Assembly (NCBI RefSeq): GCF_000695625.1
Contig: NZ_JMQI01000054.1
Span: 1-64,000 of the forward strand
DNA: 64,000 nt
From: Amycolatopsis rifamycinica
GTDB taxonomy: Bacteria > Actinomycetota > Actinomycetes > Mycobacteriales > Pseudonocardiaceae
Direction: 5' to 3'
The notes under the pieces were generated by a model. That model did not search any database. It worked only from the letters and a program-made list of their open reading frames with translations, and was not told where the DNA came from. Position 1 is the stretch's first letter. The number at the start of each line of letters is the position of its first letter. Made by a program: the position numbers and the translations under genes. Below, one piece after another: positions 6,954 through 15,220 of this stretch.

Positions 6954-8108
6954 TCAGCGCCCCGCCGGCGTCACGTTCAGCATCATCCCGGCCAGCCCGC
7001 GCGCCCGGACCGTCAGCTTCTTCGCCGCTTCCTTCAGCACCGCCGACGCCGGGGCCTCCGGCTCCGCCAGCACCAGCGGCGTCCCCGCGTCGCCCTGGGA
7101 CACCATCCGGGGGTCCATCGGCACCTGGCCCAGCAGCGGCACCTCGGACCCGATCGACTTCGACAGCGACGACGCCACCGCCTGACCGCCGCCCGAGCCG
7201 AACAGCTCCAGGCGGGAGCCGTCCGGCTGCTCCAGCCAGGACATGTTCTCGATGACCCCCGCCACGCGCTGACGCGTCTGCAGCGCGATCGCCCCGGCTC
7301 GCTCGGCCACCTCGGCCGCCGCCTGCTGGGGGGTCGTCACCACCAGGATCTCCGCGTTGGGGATCAGCTGGGCCACCGAGATGGCGATGTCGCCCGTGCC
7401 CGGCGGCAGGTCCAGCAGGAGGATGTCCAGGTCGCCCCAGAACACGTCCGCCAGGAACTGCTGCAGCGCCCGGTGCAGCATCGGGCCGCGCCAGACCACC
7501 GGGGTGTTGCCCGGGGTGAACATGCCGATCGAGATCACCTTCACGCCGTGGGACTGCGGCGGCATGATCATCGTGTCGACCTTGGTCGGCTTCTCGCGGG
7601 CGCCCAGCATGCGGGGGATCGAGTGGCCGTAGATGTCCGCGTCCACGACCCCCACCGACAGCCCGCGCTCGGCCATCGCCGCGGCCAGGTTCACCGTGAC
7701 CGACGACTTGCCCACGCCGCCCTTGCCCGAGGCCACGCAGTACACCCGGGTCAGCGAGCCCGGCTGGGCGAACGGGATCACCGGCTCCGCCGCGTCGCCG
7801 CGCAGGGACTTCCGCAGCTCGGAGCGCTGCTCGTCGCTCATCACGTCCAGCTCGACCCGCACGTCGGCGACGCCGGGGAGCTTCGAGACCGCTGCCTTCG
7901 TGTCGTTGGTCAGCGTCGCCTTGAGGGGGCAGCCCGCGACCGTCAGGTAGATCCCGACCGTGACCACGCCGTCGGCGCCGACGACCACGTCCTTGACCAT
8001 CCCCAGGTCCGTGATGGGTTTCCGGATCTCGGGATCTTGCACGCTCTTCAGCGCGCTGCGGACATCGTCGACGCTGGGGAGCTGCTGGGTACTGGTCACC
8101 CCATCCAT
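6954..8108 (-). CDS. mrp: Mrp/ApbC-type Fe-S cluster carrier ATPase
   Basis: A 384-residue P-loop NTPase that binds and transfers Fe-S clusters. The N-terminal MIP18/DUF59 domain is about residues 9-90 (VQDPEIRKPITDLGMVKDV). The deviant Walker A is GKGGVGKSS at 128-136, followed by VDADIYGHSIPRMLG and the Walker B-like DILLLDLPPGTGD. It starts at ATG 8108; GTG 8099 in the same frame is better spaced from a GGATGGGG stretch and may be the true start. It is the equivalent of Rv1229c. The adjacent DUF1003 gene ends 2 bp upstream, so both are probably in one transcript. Confidence 0.94.
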   Translation of the reverse strand: MDGVTSTQQLPSVDDVRSALKSVQDPEIRKPITDLGMVKDVVVGADGVVTVGIYLTVAGCPLKATLTNDTKAAVSKLPGVADVRVELDVMSDEQRSELRKSLRGDAAEPVIPFAQPGSLTRVYCVASGKGGVGKSSVTVNLAAAMAERGLSVGVVDADIYGHSIPRMLGAREKPTKVDTMIMPPQSHGVKVISIGMFTPGNTPVVWRGPMLHRALQQFLADVFWGDLDILLLDLPPGTGDIAISVAQLIPNAEILVVTTPQQAAAEVAERAGAIALQTRQRVAGVIENMSWLEQPDGSRLELFGSGGGQAVASSLSKSIGSEVPLLGQVPMDPRMVSQGDAGTPLVLAEPEAPASAVLKEAAKKLTVRARGLAGMMLNVTPAGR

Positions 8109-8109
8109 G

Positions 8110-8610
8110 TTACGAGCCGGTAGGAGTGCGGGACTTCCTGGGCTGGATGGACAGGTCCTCCCGCAGCCGGTCCAGCTCGCTGCGGAGGTAGTCGCGCGTC
8201 GCCACCTCGCCGACCGCCAGGCGCAACGCCGCCAGCTCCCTGGCCAGGTACTCCGTGTCCGCCTTCGTCTGGGCGGCCCGGTTCCGGTCCTCCTCCAGGG
8301 AGACGCGGTCGCGGTCGTCCTGCCGGTTCTGCGCCAGCAGGATCAACGGCGCCGCGTACGCCGCCTGGGTCGAAAAGGCCAGGTTGAGCAGGATGAACGG
8401 GTACGGGTCCCACTGCAGCGACACCGCGGTGATGTTCAGCACGATCCAGACGATGACGATCAGCGTCTGCCAGAACAGGTACTTCCCGGTGCCGAGGAAC
8501 CGCGCCAGCCGCTCCGACAGCCGGCCGAAGGTGTCCGGGTCGATGTTCAGCCTGAACCGGTTCTGGCCGCGGGGCTGATCGAGCCGCCGTCCCGAAGTCA
8601 GCTCAGGCAC
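8110..8610 (-). CDS. DUF1003 membrane protein (Rv1231c-like)
   Basis: A 166-residue protein with two predicted TM helices (about residues 45-62, LFWQTLIVIVWIVLNITAV, and 72-92, FILLNLAFSTQAAYAAPLI), then the conserved LLAQNRQDDRDR stretch of DUF1003 and a long charged coiled-coil-like tail. No biochemical function is established for the family. Its start overlaps the end of the MgtE-like gene by 8 bp. It sits between that gene and mrp as in M. tuberculosis, so a link to divalent-cation homeostasis is possible but unproven. Confidence 0.9.
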   Translation of the reverse strand: MPELTSGRRLDQPRGQNRFRLNIDPDTFGRLSERLARFLGTGKYLFWQTLIVIVWIVLNITAVSLQWDPYPFILLNLAFSTQAAYAAPLILLAQNRQDDRDRVSLEEDRNRAAQTKADTEYLARELAALRLAVGEVATRDYLRSELDRLREDLSIQPRKSRTPTGS

Positions 8611-9880
8611 GGTCTTCCTCCAAGGTGTCGTGCAGCCCGGTCTCCCGCCAGTCTTCGGGCAGCAGGTGGTCGAGGACGTCGTCGACGGTGACCGCGCCGA
8701 TCAGGTGGTCCTCGGCGTCGATGACCGGCCCGCAGGTCAGGTTGTAGGCCGCGAAGTACCGCGTGACCTCGGCCAGCGAGGCCCCCGGTTTCAGCGGCGG
8801 GAGCCCGGTGTCCACGGCGCTGGCCACCAGCTCCGCCGGCGGCTCCCGCAGGAGGCGCTGGAAGTGGACGACGCCGACGTAGCGCCCGGTCGGCGTCGCG
8901 GTCGGCGGGCGGCAGACGAACACCATGCTGGCCAGGGCCGGCGGCAGCTCGGCGTTGCGGATGTGGGCCAGCGCCTCGGCGATCGTCGTGTCCGGGGTCA
9001 GCACCACCGGCTCCGGCGTCATCAGGCCGCCCGCGGTGTCCGACGAGTACTCCAGCAGCCGCCGGACCGGCGCCGACTCCGCCGGCTCCATCAGCTCCAG
9101 CAGCCGGCTCTGCTCGGCCGGAGCCAGCTCGGCCAGCAGGTCGGCCGCGTCGTCCGGGTTCATCGCCTCCAGGACGTCGGCGGCGCGCTCCTCGGCCAGG
9201 TAGGCCAGCAGTTCCTTCTGGTCGTCGTCCGGCAGTTCCTCGATGACGTCGGCGAGGCGCTCGTCGTCCATCGCGTCGGCGACCTCGTGCCGCCGCTTCA
9301 GCGGCAGGTCGCGCACGGTCGCGGCGATGTCGGCCGGGCGCATCGTGTCGAACAGCATGAGCAGCTGGCCCGCGCCCTGGGGCTGGCCGGTGAGGTCGGT
9401 CAGGCCGAGCCCGGCCACCTCCGACCACGGCAGCACCTGCATGGCCGCGCGGCGGCGGCCGAGCCCGAGGCGCCGTTCCCGGATGGCGAGCTTGGCCAGC
9501 ACCCAGTCGCGGGTGCGGGTCGGCTCCATCCCGGCGTCGACGACGGTGATCCGGGTGTCCGAGCCGGCCAGCGTGGCGTGCGCGTCGAGCAGCTGGCCGA
9601 GCACCAGGACCTCGTTGGGGCGCTGGTTGAACTGGCGCATGTTGACCGAGCCGGTGGCGAGCGTCACGGCGGTCGGCTCGATCGAGGTGACCCGCAGCAT
9701 CGGGACGAAGACGCGCCGCCGCGTGCTCAGTTCGACGACCAGGCCGAGGATCCGCGGCGGCTGCGCGTCCAGGCGCAGCCCGGCGACCAGGTCGCGGACG
9801 CGGCCGATCGACTCGCCGTCGGGGCCGAACACCGGCAACCCGGACAGCTGAGCTGCGAAAACCCTGTTGACGGCGGCCAT
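8603..9880 (-). CDS. MgtE N-domain / CBS-pair protein with PRC-barrel start (Rv1232c-like)
   Basis: A 425-residue soluble protein. Residues 1-90 resemble a PRC barrel (GLPVFGPDGESIGRVRDLV). The middle is an MgtE-type superhelical sensor domain (LADVIEELPDDDQKELLAYL and VLEAMNPDDAADLLAELAP). The C-terminal part is a CBS pair (VVLTPDTTIAEALAHIRN, then DAEDHLIGAVTVDDVLDHL). It lacks the transmembrane domain of real MgtE channels, so it is more likely a Mg2+ or nucleotide sensor than a transporter. The start is ATG 9880. It follows the kinase gene by 10 bp and overlaps DUF1003, suggesting one operon running down to mrp. Confidence 0.9.
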   Translation of the reverse strand: MAAVNRVFAAQLSGLPVFGPDGESIGRVRDLVAGLRLDAQPPRILGLVVELSTRRRVFVPMLRVTSIEPTAVTLATGSVNMRQFNQRPNEVLVLGQLLDAHATLAGSDTRITVVDAGMEPTRTRDWVLAKLAIRERRLGLGRRRAAMQVLPWSEVAGLGLTDLTGQPQGAGQLLMLFDTMRPADIAATVRDLPLKRRHEVADAMDDERLADVIEELPDDDQKELLAYLAEERAADVLEAMNPDDAADLLAELAPAEQSRLLELMEPAESAPVRRLLEYSSDTAGGLMTPEPVVLTPDTTIAEALAHIRNAELPPALASMVFVCRPPTATPTGRYVGVVHFQRLLREPPAELVASAVDTGLPPLKPGASLAEVTRYFAAYNLTCGPVIDAEDHLIGAVTVDDVLDHLLPEDWRETGLHDTLEEDRA

Positions 9881-9890
9881 GCCGTCGACA

Positions 9891-10859
9891 CTATCGGCTG
9901 GCTGCCCAGGTAGCGATTTCCGCCACCGGTCTTTCGGGGGTCCGGGTGGCGGAGCCCCCGGCTCGGGGCGAAGCCCCGGATGTCACTGTGACGAAGGCCG
10001 GGTCGTCGCTGTCTTCGCCGGATTCCTCGTACTCTTCGAGCATCCAGATCCAGTTCTGCACGGCCCGCACGAGCGTCCAGGCGCGCGCTTTGTCGGCGTC
10101 CAGCTCCTGCGAAGCGACGATCAGCGCGAACCGTTCGTCCAGTGTGGACTCGCTGAAGCGGTTCCAGAACAGCGGGATGACGCCCCACTCGAGGTCGCCC
10201 GCCAACGGCTTCGGGTCGATGACGAGCCACGGCTCGCGCGTGCCGGCCAGGACGTTCTGGAAGTGCAGGTCCTCGTTCACCAGCAGTTCACCCGCCGACG
10301 GCCCGAGCTCGCGGCAGATCGCCACGGCGTCGTCGACCAGCCGCTTGTCGAACGGTTCGCCGAGTGTGGCCCAGCGGCGGGGGAGCTCTTCGACGAGAGA
10401 CCCGGCTTCGGAACGCAGGTGCCGTCGCATCGACGCCGGTGCCGGGACGGCCAGGCGCCGCGCCAGGCCGCCGATGACCGGGATCGCCGAGCGCAGCGGG
10501 AGGTTGTCGAGCGTGCGCCCGGCGTCGAGCCGTTCGAGCAGCAGCACGCCGTCGTCCGGCGCGGATTCCAGCAACCGCACCGCACCGCGACCGGCCCAAG
10601 TGGACAGTGCCAGCGGCTCGTCGGCGGACTCCTCGTCGCGCCAGCCCAGCTTCAGCACCACCGGCGTGCCGTCGGCCAGCCGCGCGGGCTGGACCACGCC
10701 GACGTAACCGTGCATGGCGGCGCCCTCGAACGCACACCCCCACTTCCGGGCGTACTCCGCGGCGAGGTCCGGCAGGGCGGCCAGCCACGGGACGGCCTCC
10801 TCGCCGAGCACCCGGGGCGCGCGGGCGGCGAACAACGGCGGGACGCGAAGGTCGGTCAC
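9891..10859 (-). CDS. Aminoglycoside/hydroxyurea phosphotransferase-like kinase with repeat-derived C-terminus
   Basis: About 322 residues of the APH(6)/hydroxyurea kinase group. The catalytic loop is NEDLHFQNVLAG and the metal-binding loop is WLVIDPKPLAGD. GTG 10859 is chosen; the frame is open to 10940, but the extra residues are not conserved-looking and run into the slipin promoter region. The last ~30 residues (from about SGASPRAGGSATRTP) are encoded by an intergenic GC-rich repeat found again at 40.4 kb, so the native stop was probably lost. The substrate is unknown. A resistance role is possible, but these kinases are common as chromosomal housekeeping copies. Confidence 0.82.
   Translation of the reverse strand: MTDLRVPPLFAARAPRVLGEEAVPWLAALPDLAAEYARKWGCAFEGAAMHGYVGVVQPARLADGTPVVLKLGWRDEESADEPLALSTWAGRGAVRLLESAPDDGVLLLERLDAGRTLDNLPLRSAIPVIGGLARRLAVPAPASMRRHLRSEAGSLVEELPRRWATLGEPFDKRLVDDAVAICRELGPSAGELLVNEDLHFQNVLAGTREPWLVIDPKPLAGDLEWGVIPLFWNRFSESTLDERFALIVASQELDADKARAWTLVRAVQNWIWMLEEYEESGEDSDDPAFVTVTSGASPRAGGSATRTPERPVAEIATWAASR
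9923..9992 (+). repeat. GC-rich intergenic repeat, copy A (inside 3' end of kinase gene)
   Basis: About 70 bp containing the palindromic cores GGGGGTCCGGGTGGCGGAGC and GGGGCGAAGCCCC, followed by GATGTCACTGTGAC. An inverted-orientation copy with the same order of blocks lies at 40427-40499. Such elements are usually found between genes and may act as terminators; here the copy lies inside an open reading frame. Confidence 0.8.
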
Positions 10860-10954
10860 CCCCTCAGTCTGGCCGCCGCGTCCAGCGCGTTTCGTCAGGT
10901 CCCCGGCGAGCGTACGCTGGGTTTTCAGGGGGAAACGCAACCCCGGGAGCAGCC

Positions 10955-11839
10955 ATGGTGGTGGAGATCCTCAGCGCCGTCGTCCTCGCGGGCGGAGTCT
11001 GGCTCGCGTCGAGCGTGCGCGTCGTCAAGCAGTACGAACGCGGGCTGATCTACCGGTTCGGGCGGGTGAAGTCGCGGGTCCGCGAACCCGGGCTGGCGGT
11101 GCTCGTGCCGTTCGCGGACCGGCTCCAGAAGGTCAACATGCAGATCGTGACCATGCCGATCCCCGCCCAGGACGGCATCACGCGCGACAACGTCACGGTC
11201 CGGGTCGACGCGGTCGTCTACTTCAAGGTCATCGACCCGGTCGTCGCGGCGGTCAACGTGCAGGACTACCGGTCGGCGGTCGGCCAGGTCGCGCAGACGT
11301 CGCTGCGCTCGATCATCGGCAAGAGCGACCTCGACGACCTGCTGTCCAACCGTGAGCGCCTCAACGAGGGCCTGGAGCTGATGATCGACAGCCCGGCGCT
11401 GGACTGGGGCATCCACATCGACCGCGTCGAGATCAAGGACGTCGCGCTGCCGGAGGCGATGAAGCGCTCGATGTCACGGCAGGCCGAGGCGGAGCGGGAA
11501 CGGCGCGCGCGCGTCATCTCCGCCGACGGTGAGCTGCAGGCGTCGTACAAGCTCTCGCAGGCCGCCGCGCAGATGGCCGACACCCCGGCGGCGTTGCAGC
11601 TGCGGCTGCTGGAGACGGTCGTGCAGGTGTCGTCGGAGAAGAACTCGACGCTGGTGCTGCCGTTCCCGGTGGAGCTGCTGCGGTTCCTCGACGCGCAGAC
11701 GCCGAAGCCGGCCGCCCCGGCGCCGCGGGCCGAGGCCGAGCCGGCGCCGGAGGCGATCGAGCCGAAGCCGGAGGTGAACGGCCACGCGACGTCGTCGCCG
11801 CGCAGCCCCGGCGACGCGGTGCTGCCGTCGGCGGACTAG
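10955..11839 (+). CDS. Slipin / SPFH (stomatin-like) membrane protein
   Basis: A 294-residue stomatin/slipin-type scaffold. There is one N-terminal hydrophobic anchor (residues 3-18), then the SPFH domain (VVKQYERGLIYRFGRV, PGLAVLVPFADRLQKVNMQI, DNVTVRVDAVVYFKVIDP), a heptad-rich helix (MSRQAEAERERRARVISADG) and a Pro/Ala/Glu tail. These proteins organise membrane microdomains. The usual NfeD partner is not next to it. The start is ATG 10955 with GGGAG 7 nt upstream. It is convergent with a DUF4190 gene, sharing CTAG at the stops. Confidence 0.92.
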   Translation: MVVEILSAVVLAGGVWLASSVRVVKQYERGLIYRFGRVKSRVREPGLAVLVPFADRLQKVNMQIVTMPIPAQDGITRDNVTVRVDAVVYFKVIDPVVAAVNVQDYRSAVGQVAQTSLRSIIGKSDLDDLLSNRERLNEGLELMIDSPALDWGIHIDRVEIKDVALPEAMKRSMSRQAEAERERRARVISADGELQASYKLSQAAAQMADTPAALQLRLLETVVQVSSEKNSTLVLPFPVELLRFLDAQTPKPAAPAPRAEAEPAPEAIEPKPEVNGHATSSPRSPGDAVLPSAD

Positions 11840-12534
11840 TTGTCCAGGGAGCCGTTCGCGCCCAGGATGATCATCGTCGCGATGAACCCGACCCAGAGGG
11901 CGATCACGACGTAGCCGACGATCACGGCGGCCGTGGCCAGCCCGCGGCCGCCGCCTTCGCCGCGGTTGGTCTTGCTCAGCGCGATGTGGCCCATGACGAG
12001 CCCGGCGATCGCGGTGAGGCCGGAGCAGAAGCCGAGGATCGAGCACACGAGGGCGCCGATCGCCAGCGCGTTGTCCTGCGTGCGCGGCGCCGCGTACGGC
12101 TGGCCGAACGGCGCGGGCCTGCCGTACGGCGCCGGCGCCGCGAAGGGCTGATGCGGCTGCTGCTGGTAGACCGAGGGGATCGGCTGCCCCGGGGCGGTGT
12201 ACGGCGTGCCGGGGATGTAGGCCGCCGGGGTTTCGTACGCTCCCGGCGGCAGCTGCCCGGGCTGTTCCGCGCTGACGGTCGGGCCGGCGGCCGCCTCGGC
12301 GGCGGGAACTTCGGCGGCCGTGGTGGCCGCCTCGGCCCCGGCGTCCGAAGACGCCGGGTTCGAATGCGCTGGGTCCGCAGACGCCGGGTCCGAAGGCACG
12401 GCGATCGTGGCGTCGGGCGACGGCGGGTCGTAGTTCTCCGGCTCGTACGGCGCCGGGCCCGCCGCCGGCGGCGGGTCGTACGCCACGGTCGGGTCGGTGG
12501 CCGGGCGGTCCTTGTCCCCGGTCGGGTCGGTCAT
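11836..12534 (-). CDS. DUF4190 membrane protein with Pro/Ala-rich N-terminus
   Basis: A 232-residue protein. Residues 1-150 are acidic and Pro/Ala-rich (DPPPAAGPAPYEPENYDPPS) and probably cytoplasmic and disordered. The C-terminal 80 residues hold a DUF4190 domain with two TM helices around a GHIALSKT loop (ALVCSILGFCSGLTAIAGLV). It is analogous to Rv1233c in position. Function is unknown. ATG 12534 is used; the frame is open further upstream but overlaps the next gene. Its stop shares the CTAG tetramer with the slipin stop. A paralogue lies directly upstream. Confidence 0.85.
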   Translation of the reverse strand: MTDPTGDKDRPATDPTVAYDPPPAAGPAPYEPENYDPPSPDATIAVPSDPASADPAHSNPASSDAGAEAATTAAEVPAAEAAAGPTVSAEQPGQLPPGAYETPAAYIPGTPYTAPGQPIPSVYQQQPHQPFAAPAPYGRPAPFGQPYAAPRTQDNALAIGALVCSILGFCSGLTAIAGLVMGHIALSKTNRGEGGGRGLATAAVIVGYVVIALWVGFIATMIILGANGSLDN

Positions 12535-12577
12535 GACGGTTCCCCTCGGTGCGGGTGGGAAGCCAACGGTGTCCCGG

Positions 12578-12958
12578 TCACGCGTAGCCCAGGTAGCCGA
12601 GGGCGAATCCGAGGGCGAGGAACGCGAAGTTGAGCGCGATCCCGGCGTACCCCACGATGATCGCCGCCAGCGCGACGCCCTGGCCTTCGGCCTCGCCGCG
12701 CTTCGCCTTGCCGTGGGCGATGTGGCCCATGATGATGCCCGCGATGCCCACCAGGAAGCACAGGACGACGCCGAGGATCGAGCAGACGAGCGCGCCGACC
12801 GCGAGCCCCGAACCTTCCCTCGGCGGGGCCTGCATCCCCGGGTAGGCGGGGAACTGCGGGTAGCCGCCGCTCGGGTACTGCTGGCCGTAGCCGGGCTGCG
12901 GGTAGCCACCCGACGGCGGCTGGCCGTACGGGTTGTTCGGGTCCTGCGGATAAGTCAT
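12578..12958 (-). CDS. DUF4190 membrane protein, second copy
   Basis: A 126-residue protein. It has a Tyr/Pro/Gly/Gln-rich start (residues 1-50, PQDPNNPYGQPPSGGYPQPG) and then a two-TM DUF4190 domain with a central GHIAHGKAKRGEAEG loop. It starts at ATG 12958 behind GGGAGGGGAGAG. The domain is clearly related to that of the downstream gene (same LVCSILG...MGHIA pattern), so the two are tandem paralogues, 43 bp apart, probably cotranscribed. Function is unknown. Rv1233c is the single mycobacterial counterpart. Confidence 0.85.
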   Translation of the reverse strand: MTYPQDPNNPYGQPPSGGYPQPGYGQQYPSGGYPQFPAYPGMQAPPREGSGLAVGALVCSILGVVLCFLVGIAGIIMGHIAHGKAKRGEAEGQGVALAAIIVGYAGIALNFAFLALGFALGYLGYA

Positions 12959-13098
12959 GATCTCTCCCCTCCCAGCGCACTTTACGGGGCCGGACCCGCC
13001 CAGCGTGAGCGCCCTCATAGCAGGGTCGGGGCTTTCGGGTCATACTCACCGGTAACCCAGCGCCGGGAGCGGCGTCGTATTCCGGAAAGGGAGCCGTG

Positions 13099-14295
13099 AT
13101 GGCCCGTCTCGCCCAGACCGCCGGCCTCACCGACGTGCAGTCGGAGATCCTCGCGACCGTCCGCCAGTTCGTGGACAAGGAGGTCATCCCGCACGCGCAG
13201 GAGCTCGAGCACGCCGACACCTACCCCGCCGACATCGTCGCGGGCATGAAGGAGATGGGCCTGTTCGGGATCACGATCCCGGAGGCCTACGGCGGGCTCG
13301 GCGAGTCGCTGCTGACCTACGCGCTGGTCGTCGAGGAGATCGCGCGGGGCTGGATGAGCGTGTCCGGCGTGATCAACACCCACTTCATCGTGGCGCACAT
13401 GATCTCCCGCCACGGCACCGAGGCGCAGAAGCGGCACTTCCTGCCGCGGATGGCCACCGGCGAGGTCCGCGGCTCGTTCTCGATGTCGGAACCCGACCTC
13501 GGCTCGGACGTCGCCGCGATCAAGACGAGGGCCAAGCGCGAGGGCGACGGCTACGTCATCGACGGCTCGAAGATGTGGCTGACGAACGGCGGGTCGTCCA
13601 ACCTGATCGCGCTGCTGGTCAAGACCGACGAGGGCGCGGAGAAGCCCCACCAGAACCTGACCACGTTCCTGGTCGAGAAGCCGGAGGGCTTCGGCGAGGT
13701 GGCGCCCGGGCTCACCATTCCCGGCAAGATCGACAAGATGGGCTACAAGGGCGTCGACACGACCGAAGCGGTCTTCGACGGCTTCAAGATCGGTGCCGAC
13801 ATGGTGCTCGGCGAGGCGCCGGGCAAGGGCTTCGCGTACATGATGGACGGTGTCGAGGTCGGCCGCGTCAACGTCGCGGCGCGCGCGTGCGGCATCGCGA
13901 TCCGGGCGTTCGAGCTGGCGGTGGAGTACGCCCAGCAGCGCAAGACGTTCGGCAAGGCGATCGCCGAGCACCAGGCCGTGGCGTTCAAGCTGGCCGAGAT
14001 GGCGACCAAGGTCGAGGCCGCGCACCTGATGATGGTGAACGCGGCCCGCCTCAAGGACTCCGGCGCGCGCAACGACGTCGAGGCCGGGATGGCGAAGCTG
14101 ATCGCGTCCGAGTACTGCGCGGAGGTGACGCAGGACGCGTTCCGCATCCACGGCGGCTACGGGTACTCGAAGGAGTACGAGATCGAGCGCCTCATGCGCG
14201 AAGCGCCGTTCCTGCTGATCGGCGAAGGCACCAGCGAAATCCAGAAGACCATCATCAGCCGCGGCCTGCTGCGGGAGTACAAGTCCCGCTCCTGA
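13099..14295 (+). CDS. Acyl-CoA dehydrogenase
   Basis: A 398-residue FAD enzyme of the acyl-CoA dehydrogenase fold that introduces the alpha-beta double bond in acyl-CoA. Signature elements are FSMSEPDLGSDVAAIKTRA (FAD/substrate), IDGSKMWLTNGG, and the C-terminal IHGGYGYSKEYEIERLMREA followed by GEGTSEIQ, with the probable catalytic Glu at about 376. It starts at ATG 13099 with a GGAAAGGGAG ribosome site. It sits between the DUF4190 genes and the Rv1234-like gene, where mycobacteria have no such gene, so it is an insertion relative to that order. Chain-length specificity is not predictable. Confidence 0.94.
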   Translation: MARLAQTAGLTDVQSEILATVRQFVDKEVIPHAQELEHADTYPADIVAGMKEMGLFGITIPEAYGGLGESLLTYALVVEEIARGWMSVSGVINTHFIVAHMISRHGTEAQKRHFLPRMATGEVRGSFSMSEPDLGSDVAAIKTRAKREGDGYVIDGSKMWLTNGGSSNLIALLVKTDEGAEKPHQNLTTFLVEKPEGFGEVAPGLTIPGKIDKMGYKGVDTTEAVFDGFKIGADMVLGEAPGKGFAYMMDGVEVGRVNVAARACGIAIRAFELAVEYAQQRKTFGKAIAEHQAVAFKLAEMATKVEAAHLMMVNAARLKDSGARNDVEAGMAKLIASEYCAEVTQDAFRIHGGYGYSKEYEIERLMREAPFLLIGEGTSEIQKTIISRGLLREYKSRS

Positions 14296-14308
14296 CCCGA
14301 CCCGGCGC

Positions 14309-14326
14309 CACTTTCACGTGAAAGTG
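14309..14326. repeat. 18-bp palindrome CACTTTCACGTGAAAGTG, copy 1
   Basis: A perfect palindrome 13 bp after the acyl-CoA dehydrogenase stop. Two more identical copies lie at 49897-49914 and 49930-49947, each also at the 3' end of a gene. It could form a cruciform or hairpin terminator, or bind a dimeric protein. Confidence 0.85.
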
Positions 14327-14450
14327 CCCAGGGGACGAGCGACTTGTCGCTCTGTCGACAAACGACCGCCGGGCCGTTCGGGGTAAGCGGGCTCGCACCG
14401 TCCGGGCGTTCTTGACAAGATGGACGCCCGGACCCACGAGTGCGCAGGTG

Positions 14451-14975
14451 ATGATGGTGAGTAGTCCCTTTGGCGGGGGGCGGGCGCCCGGTGGCCTGCC
14501 GCGGCTGCCGACGCCGCCGACCGGCTGGCCGATCGGGTCGTACGCGACCTACGGCGAGGCGCAGAAGGCGGTCGACTTCCTCGCCGACAGCGAGTTCGCC
14601 GTCGGCGACGTCACGATCGTCGGGGTCGACCTGATGCTCGTCGAGCGCGTGATCGGCAAGCTCAGCTGGGGCCGCGTGCTCGGCACCGGCGCGGTGTCCG
14701 GGGCCTGGTTCGGCCTGTTCGCGGGGCTGTTGCTCGGGTTGTTCGTCAACCAGGGGTTCGCACTGCAGGTGCTCACCGGGCTGGTGCTCGGGGTGCTGTC
14801 CGGGCTGATGTTCGCCGCGATCGGGTACAGCATGTCGCGGGGCCGCCGGGACTTCTCCTCGGCGAGCCAGCTCGTCGCCGGCCGCTACGACGTGCTGTGC
14901 CAGCCGCGCTCGGCCGAGCGGGGCCGGGAGCTGCTCGCCAAGCTCGCGCTGAAACCGCCGTCCGCGAACCCCTGA
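14451..14975 (+). CDS. Rv1234-like protein with glycine-zipper TM region (general stress protein domain)
   Basis: A 174-residue protein like Rv1234. An N-terminal alpha/beta part resembling general stress protein 17M domains (SYATYGEAQKAVDFLADSEF) is followed by a membrane region of two glycine-rich helices (VSGAWFGLFAGLLLGLFVN and GLVLGVLSGLMFAAIGYSM) and a short C-terminal domain. Function is not established. ATG 14451 is taken; GTG 14457 in frame also fits the AGGTGAT upstream. It directly precedes the lpqY-sugABC promoter, as in M. tuberculosis. Confidence 0.85.
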   Translation: MMVSSPFGGGRAPGGLPRLPTPPTGWPIGSYATYGEAQKAVDFLADSEFAVGDVTIVGVDLMLVERVIGKLSWGRVLGTGAVSGAWFGLFAGLLLGLFVNQGFALQVLTGLVLGVLSGLMFAAIGYSMSRGRRDFSSASQLVAGRYDVLCQPRSAERGRELLAKLALKPPSANP

Positions 14976-15027
14976 GAAACTCCGCCGCCAGCACGGAAAA
15001 ATCACGATTCGACGCGCGGTGCACTGG

Positions 15028-15073
15028 ATCGTTACCGATACTGCTTGCGGGGTGTGATCGCCCGGCATAAGTT
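15028..15073 (+). promoter_or_regulatory. Promoter and operator-like site of lpqY-sugABC
   Basis: TTGCGG (15045-15050), a 17-nt spacer and TAAGTT (15068-15073) form a plausible SigA-type promoter. Immediately upstream lies an inverted motif ATCG-TTAC-CGAT (15028-15039). Transcription would start near 15080, giving a leader of about 140 nt before the lpqY ATG. A sugar-responsive repressor is suspected but not encoded nearby. Confidence 0.45.
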
Positions 15074-15220
15074 GGCCGACACCAGTCGGGCGGCCTCGCC
15101 CCACCAGCGCGGCGGCCCGAGCACTAGCACGTCGGGGTGCTGGCGCGGTTTCGCCTCATCGCGTCGCGGTGCCCCAGGGGGTACCGCGGTAACCGGCGTG
15201 CACGCGGGTGAGGAGGCCTG

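Noticed and set aside
8603..9880. Magnesium transporter MgtE annotation
   Set aside because: The sensor and CBS domains are present, but the C-terminal transmembrane channel domain is missing.
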